Of a stretch of DNA of 14,697 bases, positions 14,294 to 14,697 are shown piece by piece (the first letter of the stretch is position 1; the number at the start of each line of letters is the position of its first letter). The notes beneath the pieces were generated by a model, which saw only the letters and a program-made list of their open reading frames with translations, was not told the origin of the DNA and made no database searches. Location of the stretch: NCBI GenBank assembly GCA_024695315.1, contig JAILIJ010000269.1, positions 1 to 14,697 of the forward strand. Reading direction: 5' to 3'. Origin of the DNA: Bacteroidaceae bacterium (GTDB taxonomy: Bacteria > Bacteroidota > Bacteroidia > Bacteroidales > Bacteroidaceae). The translations under genes and the position numbers were made by a program.

Positions 14294-14316
14294 GTTAAAC
14301 GGTCGTTAAATAAACG
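14273..14316. repeat. Four imperfect tandem 11-bp units (TTTAACG word)
   Basis: Read in steps of 11 the bases are TTTAACGGTAG, TTTAACGATTG, TTAAACGGTCG and TTAAATAAACG. The first two units carry TTTAACG. In the last two the reverse-complement word (GTTAAA, starting at 14294 and 14305) keeps the same 11-bp step. The array thus mixes direct and inverted symmetry at one helical turn per unit. Confidence 0.75.
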
Positions 14317-14359
14317 TTATATTTCCCTTATAATTATGCAAAAACGAAATGTACAAATT

Positions 14360-14411
14360 GTTTGAGCAGTGTTTGAGCAGTGCTCAAACACTGCTCAAAC
14401 AGTGCTCAAAC
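14360..14411. repeat. 41-bp palindrome within a five-unit 11-bp array (TTTGAGCA/TGCTCAAA)
   Basis: Bases 14360-14379 are the exact reverse complement of 14381-14400, with G14380 at the centre: 20-bp arms with a 1-nt spacer. Read in steps of 11 the units are GTTTGAGCAGT twice, GCTCAAACACT, GCTCAAACAGT, then GCTCAAAC. So two direct copies of TTTGAGCA are followed by three copies of TGCTCAAA, the last one outside the palindrome. Confidence 0.9.
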
Positions 14412-14514
14412 GATAATTTAGCAAGTTCTGTTGACATTTTTAGGCTTATGCAATGATGAGGCATTTAATGCTAGATAATTCTTTCATTTGAGCGCAAAAT
14501 TAATTAGTCGTCCC

Positions 14515-14697
14515 TTAAAAAGTATATTTCATCGAGATGTTGTTACAAAATAGCATCTCGATCATTTTTTTGAGTGTATCCAAAATCGGAGCCAAAAGAA
14601 CTTTCATCGCTCTTTTGAAGTTATATGCGGCAGCCGCCAGCAATATGTTTATAGAATCCCCGACCACACCTTTGTAAAAGTTGCGGCCTAAACGGTA
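14515..14697 (-). CDS. IS5-type transposase, C-terminal end (runs off the window)
   Basis: Reading leftward from the window edge on the minus strand gives 60 codons and a TAA stop (plus-strand 14515-14517). The first half reads RLGRNFYKGVVGDSINILL then AAAAYNFKRAMKVLL. This matches the pattern at the very C-terminus of IS5-family DDE transposases (GRNYLKG-GD-IN-LAAA-YNF). The last 20 residues (EMLFCNNISMKYTF at the end) are not characteristic. The start codon and catalytic DDE residues lie beyond position 14697, so whether the element is intact cannot be judged. Confidence 0.85.
   Translation of the reverse strand, partial: YRLGRNFYKGVVGDSINILLAAAAYNFKRAMKVLLAPILDTLKKMIEMLFCNNISMKYTF
14530..14599. 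mobile_element. 3' end of an insertion sequence, visible part with internal hairpin
   Basis: The visible part of the insertion sequence includes the transposase C-terminal codons. Within them is a perfect stem, ATCGAGATG (14531-14539) with CATCTCGAT (14554-14562), 14-nt loop, followed on the plus strand by CATTTTTTT. This has the form of an intrinsic terminator facing transcription that would enter the element from the left. The outer boundary of the element was not identified, so the coordinates cover only the hairpin neighbourhood. Confidence 0.5.

Larger units (their letters stand above)
14161..14514. other. Gene-free, repeat-bearing region between the last gene and the insertion sequence
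   Basis: No credible open reading frame exists on either strand in this A/T-rich stretch. Apart from the two 11-bp-period arrays described separately, there is a small palindrome (GCATT-T-AATGC, 14461-14471) and a stray TTTGAGC at 14487-14493. I see no TAnnTTTG promoter. The left boundary (terminal inverted repeat) of the insertion sequence should lie here, right of about 14411, but cannot be placed without its other end. Confidence 0.6.

Noticed and set aside
14360..14411. CRISPR array
   Set aside because: The units are contiguous 11-bp words that invert midway. There are no repeats separated by unique spacers and no cas genes nearby.
14440..14475. sigma70-like TTGACA at 14430-14435 as a promoter
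   Set aside because: Bacteroidota promoters use TAnnTTTG. No matching -10 element is at the right distance and no gene follows on this strand.

Overview
The window looks like chromosomal DNA from a Bacteroidota (Bacteroidales) bacterium, possibly a Prevotella relative. The genus is a guess. Supporting signs are seven promoters of the TAnnTTTG type with no clear Shine-Dalgarno sequences, a TonB/ExbB/ExbD set in the form typical of the phylum (two exbD genes, signal-peptide-like ExbB), a Nim-like flavoprotein, and an AT-rich base composition. Most of the window is core-genome housekeeping. The right edge enters an insertion sequence.

Layout. Positions 67-962 hold a two-gene unit (Nim-like flavoprotein, hotdog thioesterase). 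It ends at a terminator shared with a convergent metallophosphoesterase (1011-1505, minus strand). A divergent promoter region and a structured leader of about 230 nt (1506-1828) precede a large MscS-family channel (1829-4405). Next are tonB (4534-5253) with its own promoter and terminator, a short-chain-type polyprenyl diphosphate synthase and tatD (5366-7186), and tRNA-Ser(GGA) (7291-7378). The Ton motor operon follows at 7540-10043: exbB, an unrecognised four-helix membrane protein, exbD1, exbD2. It closes with a strong terminator. The thyA-folA pair (10185-11464) has its own promoter and overlaps by 4 nt. A convergent Lrp/AsnC regulator (11467-11964, minus) is divergent to an RsmF-type rRNA methyltransferase (12050-13426). 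An unrecognised 190-residue protein (13515-14087) follows, with a good terminator.

How the genes work together. ExbB, ExbD1, ExbD2 and TonB should form the inner-membrane motor that powers outer-membrane TonB-dependent (SusC-like) transport. The motor genes and tonB share a codon preference (CAG for Gln, 30 of 35) that differs sharply from the adjacent prenyl synthase (0 of 10), which suggests strong expression. ThyA and FolA couple dTMP synthesis to dihydrofolate recycling.

The most unusual DNA is the gene-free stretch 14170-14514. It carries two separate arrays of imperfect inverted and direct repeats, both with an 11-bp period, one of them containing a 41-bp palindrome. Just beyond, on the minus strand, is the C-terminal end of an IS5-type transposase (14515 to the window edge), which has no start codon inside the window.
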